Shown in pieces: positions 1 to 6,936 of a stretch of 18,343 bases of DNA (the stretch's first letter is position 1; each line of letters begins with the position of its first letter). The position numbers and the translations under genes were made by a program. The DNA comes from Perkinsus olseni. Lineage: Eukaryota > Perkinsozoa > Perkinsida > Perkinsidae. The notes beneath the pieces are model-generated. The model had not been told where the DNA came from, did not search any database, and worked only from the letters and a program-made list of their open reading frames with translations. The DNA lies in assembly GCA_013115135.1 (NCBI GenBank), contig JABANP010000769.1, forward strand, positions 1 through 18,343, read 5' to 3'.

Positions 1-363
1 TTTTTCTCGAAAACCGGCGAATATGATCGTTTCAATGGGAAGGAGATCGATTTCCCAATATTCATGGAGACCAGAGTGACCGTTCCTTACTTCGGCACCG
101 TGAGGGCGGAGAGCAACGACACTGCCCACGCTTATGTGGCTACGATAGGTGGATCTCATACACTCTGGGGGTTCGTCCGTGCGGAGGTAACAAGTAATAC
201 TTTGAGATCTACCATAGGGTTTCACGCGGAAATTATGCGCAGCAACGAGGCATCCCAACCTTGGGTATTCGCCGGCTACGTTGATATGGCGCTTCACGGT
301 ACAATGGGCGCGTTGCACCTTATTTACGAGGAGGCCATCCCCGTCTTCAAGGTCGCAGTATGA
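1..363 (+). CDS. Secreted-type array family protein, copy 1 (5' end outside window)
   Basis: The reading frame is open from base 1 to the TGA at 361-363, so the ATG at 64 is internal and the gene starts upstream of the window. The 120 visible residues align along their length with the C-terminal part of copy 2: both have a TGxYD..G.....FPIF block, then a TVP..GTVRA block, then a V.RAE block followed by a strand-rich tail ending in a hydrophobic-valine stretch. I do not recognise the family and assign no function. The copy is closest to the relic at 4684-4998 (both read YFGTVRAE and a GG.HT segment), so it marks a sub-branch different from copies 2-4. The last 40 residues diverge strongly from copy 2. 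No in-frame stop is seen, so it may be intact. Confidence 0.7.
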   Translation, partial: FFSKTGEYDRFNGKEIDFPIFMETRVTVPYFGTVRAESNDTAHAYVATIGGSHTLWGFVRAEVTSNTLRSTIGFHAEIMRSNEASQPWVFAGYVDMALHGTMGALHLIYEEAIPVFKVAV

Positions 364-610
364 TTTGATTCTGTCGTTGTTATTGGTACTTGTCACGGTT
401 TGACCTTAATACGTCTCTTTATGAAGCATCGGATTGTCCCGCTCAGCGAACAATATACTCCAAAGCATAACGCGTTCAACTCTAGGAGCTTTCTTCTCGT
501 CATTACCAGATATTCTTTATTATCATGCTAGCTCCATTATGTAGAGTTGCAAATGATTACCTTGGTGATGTACTGGTTCTCGACCATGACGGTAAGCGGA
601 TTTTAGACTA

Positions 611-660
611 CTAGTAGACAATGTCTACTAGAGTGGGACGTCTACTAGAAATCCCACTCT
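611..660. repeat. Clustered palindromes
   Basis: A perfect palindrome with 10-base arms and a single-base spacer lies at 611-631 (arm CTAGTAGACA). A second hairpin uses 9-base arms at 630-638 and 652-660 (AGAGTGGGA). The 10-mer GTCTACTAGA occurs twice in direct orientation, at 623-632 and 640-649. The nested arrangement resembles the micro-insertions elsewhere in the window, with longer units. Confidence 0.7.
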
Positions 661-672
661 CTGACGAGAGGA

Positions 673-694
673 GCTAGTCATACTAGCCTAGTAT
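673..694. repeat. Micro inverted triplet (one mismatch)
   Basis: Hexamers CTAGTC, TACTAG, CTAGTA are separated by single bases. The middle one is the exact reverse complement of the third, and the first has one mismatch. The outer bases are complementary as in the perfect units. Confidence 0.7.
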
Positions 695-879
695 TCCGTG
701 ACCGGCGTGGTCAACTTTTCATTTGTTTACGCGTCATCACGGCTTTGAGGAGAATGCAAGGAAGACCAGCAGAAACGAAGATGAGGAATCCATTTATTAT
801 CATGGCCAGTGGCGATCCCAGGTATCGCTTCTAAGATTGGAGCTCAGAGGTCCAGGACGGCTCCAATACCATTGATTCT

Positions 880-1613
880 ATGATACATTGCGATCGATTA
901 ACGTGGTGAGATTCTGTTCTTCAGCCTACATTATGACTCCAGCACGAAGAGTCTTCGTCGAAGACCAATAGATGGAGGAGGGTGTTGAGTTGCAAGTTCG
1001 CGAAAGGCTACAGGCGCTTCCGGAAGTGCGGCGATGAGTCCTTGTGCGGCAAAGACCCAGGCGGGAATGGTAAAGTGGATTTGTACAATTCCTTTGAGAA
1101 ATCGGCTGGCTTTAACTGCTAGGTTCAAGCCTCTGATTTCAGATTTCAGAGCTTCGACTGCGACTTTCCGCTTGTCCCAATCATGAATTCAAGATGCAGT
1201 TATTCGTAGACATCATTGACATAACTGCCGCATAGATGCCTAGCCAGTCTGAGATCCACTACAATATGGCCTCACACTATGCGGAAACCACTGTTCTCAA
1301 GCAGTCATCTGAGCTCATCGTTAGGTCGATGATCGATCTACAGACTGTAGGCTGAGTAGCACGTTGAATCCCGCAAGGAAGGAGCTATGCGTCCTGGACT
1401 CCCAAGGACTCTCGAAGACAGACCAACAGAGCATAATCCTGCTTCTGTCTCGAAAGCGTGGATCTCAAATTCTCCGCCGCCACTTCATATGTCATACCGC
1501 TGGTCTCACGGGCTGCGTCCACCGAATCCCACAATTTGCATGGTCATGCAACTGCAGCCGAGACAGCTAGCTGAGCGGAAATCCGTGCAGTCTGCACACT
1601 TGCGATCAATTCC
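880..1613 (+). repeat. 5' flank block of the array unit (paralogue of 5120-5830)
   Basis: This block aligns patchily with 5120-5830, for example at 913-990 versus 5141-5210, at 1340-1395 versus 5365-5410, and at 1555-1600 versus 5755-5815. A trace of the last part recurs at 17265-17310 upstream of copy 4. It precedes copy 2, with about 1.2 kb of further DNA in between, and so is probably the ancestral upstream region of the gene family. The short open frames inside it are not conserved between copies, and I see no gene. Confidence 0.6.
944..965. repeat. Micro inverted triplet, perfect
   Basis: The hexamer CGAAGA is followed by G, its reverse complement, T, and CGAAGA again. Both flanking bases also pair, giving the full 7-8-7 form. 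Taking out 14 bases makes the local block exactly the same length (33 bases) as its paralogue near 5151-5183, consistent with a 14-base insertion. Confidence 0.9.
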
Positions 1614-1625
1614 TACTGGTATGGC

Positions 1626-1646
1626 TTTGCAGTACAAACTTTGTAC
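1626..1646. repeat. Micro inverted triplet (one mismatch)
   Basis: TTTGCA, one base, TACAAA, one base, TTTGTA. The last two form a perfect 7-1-7 palindrome at 1632-1646, and the first hexamer has one mismatch to the third. Confidence 0.65.
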
Positions 1647-1860
1647 AGAGGTACAGTGGCTTGGGTGGTTGACAACTACTGGTTGTAAGTCACAACTCGT
1701 AACAACCAGGTTGTCTAGGAGAGACCTACGGGATAAGAGATGCCTGGGTCTACCTAGACGCCTTCGCAATAGTTCCTACACTGTATAGGCTACACAGCTG
1801 CGCCATGTCTGGAAGAGAGTGTGGAGGGAGGGTGCAAAACTGGAGGGAGGTCACGAGTCG

Positions 1861-1882
1861 CGAGTTCCAACTCGGAGTTGGA
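1861..1882. repeat. Palindrome, probable decayed micro inverted triplet
   Basis: A perfect palindrome with 8-base arms (TCCAACTC) and a single G spacer lies at 1866-1882. CGAGTT precedes it, which would complete the triplet if one base had been lost. Confidence 0.7.
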
Positions 1883-1927
1883 CTTATTACAACTCCCCAG
1901 CCACCGACCACCCTGCTAACGATGTTA

Positions 1928-1949
1928 CCTGAGCCGCTCAGGCTGAGCG
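1928..1949. repeat. Micro inverted triplet, perfect
   Basis: CTGAGC, C, its reverse complement, G, CTGAGC, with pairing outer bases. This is the full 7-8-7 form. Confidence 0.9.
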
Positions 1950-1964
1950 GGCTTGCTCGAACGA

Positions 1965-1986
1965 TACCATAGTATGGTAACCATAC
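1965..1986. repeat. Micro inverted triplet, perfect
   Basis: ACCATA, G, its reverse complement, A, ACCATA, with pairing outer bases. It consists of two overlapping perfect 7-1-7 palindromes and starts only 15 bases after the previous unit ends. Confidence 0.9.
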
Positions 1987-2100
1987 GAACCGGACCCGTG
2001 TGCTTTCTGCCAGACGTTCGTGTGGTCCAAACTCCCAAACAAGCAGTTCAAAGCTGACAATCGACTCAACAGCGCTAGTTTCTGGGTGTGCGCTACCGGC

Positions 2101-2122
2101 GCATGTCGGACATGCCATGTCC
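2101..2122. repeat. Micro inverted triplet, perfect
   Basis: CATGTC, G, its reverse complement, C, CATGTC, with both outer bases pairing. Confidence 0.9.
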
Positions 2123-2211
2123 CCCCTCTCACACAAACCACCCAAGTCTTCACTGAGCTTGCTCCATAAATGGACCTCCAGGACCTGACGGACGTGGTCG
2201 AAGCTTCATTC

Positions 2212-2246
2212 GAGATTGCTGTGATTCACAGCAATCTCCCTGTGAA
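2212..2246. repeat. Long palindromic micro-insertion
   Basis: A perfect palindrome with 13-base arms and one spacer base (T at 2225) is followed by a direct repeat of the hexamer CTGTGA (2219-2224 and 2240-2245). The paralogous sequence at 5849-5866 has the single uninterrupted version, so 21 bases appear to have been inserted here. Confidence 0.85.
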
Positions 2247-2400
2247 CTCCACTGTATGCCTACTTGTACTGCCTGTTGTACCTGTAGCGATATTTGACGA
2301 TCCCCTTCTGCCGTCCGAGCGACTCGCGTTGAGTCGTATGGCTCTGCGGTCACGGTGACACCGTTGTGCGGGCTTTACCCTTCAGAATCTCTTGGTCACC

Positions 2401-2725
2401 TGCAATATAGCGACAACCACCTCCATTGCTGCTCCGTACCGTAAATCCCAAGGTCGCTACCCGCATTTGCTTTTTGTGTGCATTAGTGGCACTACTGCAC
2501 GATAACTCAGTACAGTGTGGCTATTTGGGACGAGGCTCAAAAACCGGTGAAACCGGGGTCGAGAGGAGTTCGGGGAGAACGTGTGTTTGTGCGCGATTTC
2601 GGGGACGATTGGACGCACGCAAGGGAAAATGCGCACAGAGAGCAAAAGTGGGTAGCGACTCGCTACTAGCGACCTTGGGATTTATGGTTCGCGGCAGCAA
2701 TGGAGGTAGCTGACACTATAATGCA
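2401..2725. mobile_element. 325-base MITE-like element with long terminal inverted repeats
   Basis: The two ends match in inverted orientation over about 55 bases. The best stretches are ACCTCCATTGCTGC (2417-2430) and TAAATCCCAAGGTCGCTA (2442-2459), against the complementary DNA at 2666-2712; the outermost 24 bases match at about 18 positions. The paralogous segment at 5990-6050 lacks the element and reads through with a CTTGTCC-like target. Similar sequence sits on both sides of the insertion (CTTGGTC at 2391-2397, CTTGTCT at 2729-2735), which suggests a decayed target-site duplication of 8-9 bases, as in Mutator-like elements. No coding capacity is supported. The open frames across it (2426-2713 plus, 2457-2645 minus) are incidental. 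The superfamily is inference. Confidence 0.75.
2652..2673. repeat. Micro inverted triplet inside the MITE-like element
   Basis: TAGCGA, C, its reverse complement, C, TAGCGA. The hexamers match perfectly and only the outermost right base fails to pair. It lies in the right terminal repeat. The left terminal repeat has only a single copy, so the unit arose after the element formed. Confidence 0.85.
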
Positions 2726-2832
2726 TTCCTTGTCTGGTAGGGACTCTATTGTCATAAGAAACACGTCACCATGATTGTGCCACAATTTTTCTATCATCGA
2801 GCTTCAGTGATTGAAGTTCAATCCTTGCGTAA

Positions 2833-3651
2833 ATGCCTGCCACCCCCAGAACCTCCTTCTGGGCCAGAAGGAGGTTGAGCTGCGAAGGTGCCTCTAAGTC
2901 AAAGAGTTGGAAATGGGTAATCGTTGCCAACATCGTCCTGTTACAAATGGTTATTCCGGTCGGCGCTGATGCTCTCGTGGATGGTACCGTTGACAATGCT
3001 ATCCGTGATCCTGAGCTACGTTCCCTACGCCTGTCAGTTGTGACTCAAAGCCCCCCAGATTGCTTGGTCCTGCGTTCCAAGCGAGAGAATCATTGCTGGT
3101 ACGTTCTGAAGGGCCCTGGCAAACTTGTCGGTGGTACATATCTTACCTCGAATAATTCTGGGTACACTGGGTTCGCTAATCTGGCGATGGCGGCCATCCT
3201 GGCGTCCAACTCAAGCCCAGTCAATGTTGGTGTCGGGGCATTTGGTAGAACTATCTGGCTCTTCAATCTACCAGGTGGGACCTCGGTCGGCGTAGACCTC
3301 TCTATCCCTGAGTTCGCTAAGACCGGCGGATATGATTATCTTAGCGGGAAGAGGCTCGATTTCCCAATATTCCTGAATACCAGAGCGACCGTTCCCCATG
3401 CCGGCACAGTGCGAGCGCAAGGCCATAAGAATGCCACTGCTTTCGTAGATATGAAATATGGAACGAGCGAGCTCGTGGCAGTCGTCCGTGCGGAAGGCAC
3501 GGCTGGTTCTTTGAGCTCTAGCATAATTTTCTTCGCATCCATCAGGCCCTACGATGCGACCTTTGAACATTGGAGATACAGCGCCTACATTTCGTTCAAC
3601 ATCTCCGGTAACCCCTTCGAGGTAGTTCGCATCTTTGAAGGCAAGGTCTGA
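2833..3651 (+). CDS. Secreted-type array family protein, copy 2 (intact)
   Basis: This is a 272-residue protein of a family I do not recognise. The N-terminus is basic (RRR at 12-14, KSK at 22-24). A hydrophobic segment at about 29-44 follows, ending in ADA near 45-47, which suggests a signal peptide with a long n-region, or a signal anchor. The rest has no further membrane segment. Two cysteines (77 and 88, in PPDC and NHCW) are shared with copies 3 and 4 and may form a disulphide. N-glycosylation sequons are visible at about 107, 126, 200 and 256. Conserved blocks include WYVLKGP, SNNS.YTGFA, LASNSSPV.VGV, WLFNLP and GGYDYL..K..DFPIF. The ATG aligns with those of copies 3 and 4. Codons 7-13 contain an 18-base inverted-copy insertion that keeps the frame. 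A secreted or surface role is inference from the N-terminus only. Confidence 0.85.
   Translation: MPATPRTSFWARRRLSCEGASKSKSWKWVIVANIVLLQMVIPVGADALVDGTVDNAIRDPELRSLRLSVVTQSPPDCLVLRSKRENHCWYVLKGPGKLVGGTYLTSNNSGYTGFANLAMAAILASNSSPVNVGVGAFGRTIWLFNLPGGTSVGVDLSIPEFAKTGGYDYLSGKRLDFPIFLNTRATVPHAGTVRAQGHKNATAFVDMKYGTSELVAVVRAEGTAGSLSSSIIFFASIRPYDATFEHWRYSAYISFNISGNPFEVVRIFEGKV
2845..2874. repeat. In-frame 18-base inverted micro-insertion in copy 2
   Basis: The hexamer CCAGAA (2846-2851) recurs at 2864-2869. Between them lies a 12-base reverse complement (2852-2863) of the sequence spanning the second hexamer and its flanks. The resulting palindrome at 2850-2876 has 13-base arms and a one-base spacer. 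Without the 18 bases, the region has the same length as in copy 3. It adds six residues near the N-terminus and preserves the frame. Confidence 0.85.
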
Positions 3652-4177
3652 TGCTTATCTGTGATCGTTATAGATATGCGGTATATTTCGGCCTTTCTCT
3701 GTGGACTCATCCATGGATCATGGCCATTCAGCCGCCGTACTACCCAATCAAATAGCCTTTGATCTTGAACTTGAATCTACGAATATCTTTTATCATGTCA
3801 TCAACGACCTGGTGGCATCGACCACCGATTATCACATCGCCGACGCCATTCAACAGAGATGGCTCGGCTACGAGCGTGTAATGAGGCTCTCCTGGTTGAT
3901 AGGCATTTCAGTGGACCGATCTTATTCTGGTACCATTAACTAATAGTCCACGAGAAGAGTAGTTAATCATTAAGCGCTAATATACCCGCTCACAGACTTT
4001 GTAGAGAAAATGTGAGTATGATCGAAGCAGAATGCGATTATCGGTAGTGTCACTACGAAGTTCGGAACGTCGAGTTCCAGCGAGGGTATCTTCATTATAT
4101 CTCATCGTGCTTACACTACCTTACTAGGACGAGGGTGTGTTTGGTTGCCAGTGGCCGAACCAGCAGTAGCCGCTTCC

Positions 4178-4199
4178 GTCAATAGTATTGACTCAATAC
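4178..4199. repeat. Micro inverted triplet, perfect, absent from the paralogue
   Basis: TCAATA, G, its reverse complement, C, TCAATA, with both outer bases pairing. The duplicate at 7477-7484 has a single TCAATA in the same context, so exactly 14 bases were gained here (or lost there). Confidence 0.95.
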
Positions 4200-4204
4200 C
4201 GCCG

Positions 4205-4221
4205 GTCCGATAGTATCGGAC
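4205..4221. repeat. Perfect palindrome shared by both 3' flanks
   Basis: Eight-base arms (GTCCGATA) surround a single G. The duplicate at 7491-7505 keeps seven-base arms. Because both have it, this palindrome predates the duplication. Confidence 0.85.
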
Positions 4222-4486
4222 GAGACATCGTGCCGTGAAGAGCTTGCCACGGCCTTTCGTGAAGAAGCCCAAGAAGCACGTTGAAGTTAAGAAGAATAGG
4301 GAGTGGTTACCCCCTCGGGAGGATCACCTGCTTCATTGTCGGTTTGAGCTTCCAGCTCATCAATTGAAACCATCCTCCTTGTAACGCTCACGAATCCGAG
4401 AGGCGGGGAATCGTCGGCGCGATTGACTTCACATCAGCAGAGAGTCTCTGCCGAAGACCTTTAATGGGCCTCAAGCCCCATAGAAT

Positions 4487-4508
4487 GAGCTGACTCAGCT
4501 CAGCTGAA
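4487..4508. repeat. Micro inverted triplet, absent from the paralogue
   Basis: AGCTGA, C, its reverse complement, C, AGCTGA. The left outer base pairs and the right does not. The matching place in the other flank (about 7814-7827) is the same sequence class without the extra 14 bases. Confidence 0.9.
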
Positions 4509-4683
4509 CCCAGGGTTCCAAGACGTCCATAGAAACTCCTCGTGAGACGCTTCTCCAATTTGTTCGTCGAAGAACGGGATGAGTCCCACAAGGAAGGAGC
4601 TATGCCTCATCGGCTCTCATGATCTCACCTGGGAACGAATTCTCGGCTAGAGTCGAAATTGTCGTTGATTTCGTCCTGCTTAG

Positions 4684-4998
4684 GGGAATGGCGAAACTAT
4701 CTGGTCCCTCAATTTACTAGTTGGGATCTCGGTCGGCGTAGAGCTCTATATCCCTACTTTCGCGTAGACCGGCGGGTATGATTATCTCCATTGGAGGGCG
4801 ATTAATTTCCCAGTTTTTCGTAAGTCAAGAGCGACCGTCTCTTACTTCGGCACGGTGAGGGCGGAGGGCAACAACACGGCCTATGCTCATGTTCATACGA
4901 CGGGTGGACCTCATACGTTCATGGCACACATCGAGACGGGAGTAACGACTGTATTATTCTGTCGGGTCCGTTACGCGAGTGGCTCTTCATCACTTTGA
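4684..4998 (+). pseudogene. Relic of the array family (internal stop, 5' end missing)
   Basis: One frame reads through 105 codons with clear family blocks: GNGETIW, GISVGVEL.IP.F, TGGYDYL, FP.F, then YFGTVRAEGN and a GG.HT segment, ending at TGA 4996-4998. A TAG at 4765-4767 interrupts it just before the TGGYDYL block. Nothing corresponding to the signal sequence or the cysteine pair is present. The similarity begins abruptly near 4684, directly after the 3' flank duplicate of copy 2, so the 5' half was lost at the recombination junction. It is closest to copy 1. The stop, the truncation and the missing start make it a pseudogene. Confidence 0.85.
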
Positions 4999-5749
4999 GA
5001 CTACTGGTAAAGAAAGACAATTATGTTTTGATGAGAGAAACTGTGATGTCGCCTTGAACGTTGGAACTTCGAGTTCCAGGATGGTTCCAGAACGGTTAAT
5101 CCCATCCTTCGTTGCTATGCCAACTTGAGTTGTGCAATTCTGTTCTTCGGCCGACATAATCACCTCAGGGAGGATATCAATGGATGCAGGAGGATATTGA
5201 GTTGCAAGTGTGGGGAACACTTATTCGCGTCAGGCCTGCTAAACTGGTGCCATAATCTCGAGCATGGCTGACGCATCGCTCACAACAGCGGGTCGATGAA
5301 AATTCCCAACGAAACTGGCCAGAGAATTCGCGTTACTGTCAATTCCCTTAACCGTCTCATAAACTGTAGGTAGGGTAGCCGGTTAATTCCGCGTGAAGGG
5401 AGGTATGCGACATAAGCTGTGTCTCACGGGCTTCCAAAAAGGCGTGATCTAGACTCCTTCGGTCACGGGTCCCATCTAGAAGCTCCAACATCGCGCTGCA
5501 TGTCGCAATGGGGCATAAGCAGTCGTCCGCATACGCAAACCATTATCTACCTTCGGGCGCTCCTGCCTCGAAGTCAGCCCTGGCATTTTACAAGAAAGAG
5601 TATCTTTATTCGAGCTATACACCCTGCATGGTACATCCAGTCTATCCCTCCCAGATCCACCAAGTAATATGTCATTCCACATCGAGTTCTAATCTTTCAC
5701 TCGGGCTACGGTCACTGTGCCGCAAAACTTGCGCGATCTCGCTGACACG

Positions 5750-5771
5750 GCCGAGAGTCTCGGCCCGAAAC
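5750..5771. repeat. Micro inverted triplet (one mismatch)
   Basis: CCGAGA, G, its exact reverse complement, C, CCGAAA, with outer bases pairing. Removing 14 bases restores the alignment with 1552-1582 in the paralogous block. Confidence 0.85.
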
Positions 5772-5874
5772 AGCTCAACTCGGCGGAGATCTGTGCGGCC
5801 CGCACACTTTGCGATGAGGACTCCACAAGAGCTATTGAATTGTTTTTCTTGATTGCTGTTGACCCTAGTACATA

Positions 5875-5896
5875 CACTCCTCAGGAGGGCCTCCTG
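5875..5896. repeat. Micro inverted triplet (one mismatch)
   Basis: ACTCCT, C, AGGAGG, G, CCTCCT. The last two hexamers pair exactly and the first has one mismatch. The outer bases pair. Confidence 0.75.
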
Positions 5897-6101
5897 TTCT
5901 GCCAGGAATGTTGTTCAACAATCCCCTTCTGCCACTCGAAAGACTCCGGTGGAATCGCTTGACCTTGCGGTCACGGTGACACCGTTGTGCGCACCCTACT
6001 CCTCGCAACCCTTCATACACCTTGTCCAACAGAAGCCCTATCACCATGAGAAACACGTCACAATCCTTTTTTCTTCGAGCTTCGTTCCTTCCCCTGTCTG
6101 A

Positions 6102-6936
6102 ATGCCTGCCACTCGCGGAATGAGGATGAGCTGCGAAACCGGCTCAAGGTCGAAGAGTTGGATATGGGTGCTCGTCGTCCACACCGTTCTGATCCAAACC
6201 GTTGTTCCAGTCTGCGCGGACGCCCTCGTGATGACTCATCACTCATCACTGATGAGTAGTACGGTTGACAATCCTATCCAGGACCCTGAGCTCCGGTCCT
6301 TGCGCATGCCGGTTGTAACTGAAAGCCCACCAGGCTGTTTGCCTCCCGGGAAGGGTTTCCAGGGAGAGAACCATTGCTGGTACGTTCTTAAGGGCCCCCA
6401 TCAATATAACGGTGGTGCATTTCTTGCCTCGAATAATTCTGAGTACACTGGGTTCGCTACCATGGAGCTTGGGATCATCCTGGCATCTAACTCAAGCCCA
6501 GTTGATGTTGGTGTTTGGGCGAATGGTGAAACTATGTGGCTCTTCAATCTACCAGCTGGGATCTCGGTCGGCGTAGAGCTCTCTATTCCTACTTTCTTGA
6601 AGGTCGGCGGATATGATTACCTCACAGGGAAATGGCTCGATTTCCCTATATTCCTTAGAACCAATACAACCGTTCCAAATTCTGGCACGGTGCAGGCAGT
6701 GGGGAATGGTACTGCCCATGCTTTCGTCGACGCCAGAGACAAAGCTACTGGCAAGTGTCCGAGCGGAAGGGACAGCTGGCCCCCTGACCTCGACAGTAAC
6801 TTTCTCCGGGGTCATCAGGCCGTACGATACGACTCTCGTACATTGGACATACAGCGCCTACGTTTCTTTGAACATATCCGCTGGGGGTAATCAAAGTTAC
6901 TTCGAAATCTTGACCATCTTCGATGGCGATGTCTAA
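6102..6936 (+). pseudogene. Secreted-type array family protein, copy 3 (frameshifted)
   Basis: The frame opens at ATG 6102 with the same layout as copy 2: basic start, hydrophobic segment ending in CADA, the cysteine pair in PPGC and NHCW, then the WYVLKGP, ASNNSEYTGFA, WLFNLP and GGYDYL blocks. Homology is lost after about residue 215 (HAFVDA). The true continuation lies in another frame and runs from about 6750 to the TAA at 6934-6936, carrying VRAEGTAG and the HW.YSAY..LNIS tail. The interval between the two conserved points is eight bases shorter than in copy 2, so a small deletion explains the shift. Read straight, the first frame ends at 6890 with an unrelated 47-residue tail. It could still yield a shortened product. 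A tetrameric inverted micro-insertion sits at 6228-6256 in the coding part. Confidence 0.8.
6228..6256. repeat. In-frame 21-base inverted micro-insertion in copy 3
   Basis: Four hexamers are spaced by single C bases: TGATGA, TCATCA, TCATCA, TGATGA. Compared with copy 4, 21 bases are extra, starting after 6234, and they restore the flanking hexamer TGATGA at the right edge. It adds seven residues just after the predicted signal segment (THHSSLM) and preserves the frame. Confidence 0.9.

Larger units (their letters stand above)
364..943. other. 3' flank of copy 1, no gene seen
   Basis: No supported gene. It holds the 3' untranslated or spacer DNA of copy 1, with only weak similarity to the 3' flanks of copies 2 and 3. 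A cluster of inverted repeats occupies 599-694. From about 880 onward it becomes similar to 5120 onward (shared phrases CTGTTCTTC and TTGAGTTGCAAG), which is the 5' flank shared by the array units. Confidence 0.5.
1654..2155. mobile_element. Candidate non-autonomous element with weak terminal inverted repeats
   Basis: This stretch of about 500 bases has no counterpart in the paralogous 5' flank at 5820-5850. Its ends carry an inverted pair: CTTGGGTGGTT at 1660-1670 and its complement at 2136-2146. The outer ends read CAGTG at 1654-1658 and CACTG at 2151-2155. CAGTG-like termini are seen in some hAT-type elements. I see no clear target-site duplication and no transposase. It could instead be unique DNA lost from the other copy. 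Several micro inverted triplets lie within it. Confidence 0.35.
3652..4680 (+). repeat. 3' flank of copy 2, segmental duplicate of 6937-7980
   Basis: About 1 kb is collinear with the DNA after copy 3, from the shared GATATGCGGTAT shortly after each stop codon to the shared GTTGATTTCGTCC at 4668 and 7967. Long common stretches include CTCATCAATTGAAA (4357 and 7639) and AGGAGCTATGCC (4594 and 7911). Open frames inside (3701-3943 plus, 4388-4591 minus) are not conserved between the two duplicates. I see no gene, so this is probably untranslated or spacer DNA amplified with the gene. The two copies differ mainly by point changes and by the inverted-repeat insertions listed separately. Confidence 0.85.
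4999..6101 (+). repeat. Spacer and 5' flank of copy 3, related to 880-2390
   Basis: No gene is supported. 5120-5830 resembles 880-1613, and 5840-5995 resembles 2205-2370 (shared TCCCCTTCTGCC and GGTCACGGTGACACCGTTGTGCG in part). 6046-6062 resembles 2755-2772 (AGAAACACGTCAC). The overlapping open frames of 60-115 codons on both strands do not persist in the related block and look incidental. This segment supplies the empty-site comparison for the 325-base element at 2401-2725. Confidence 0.65.
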
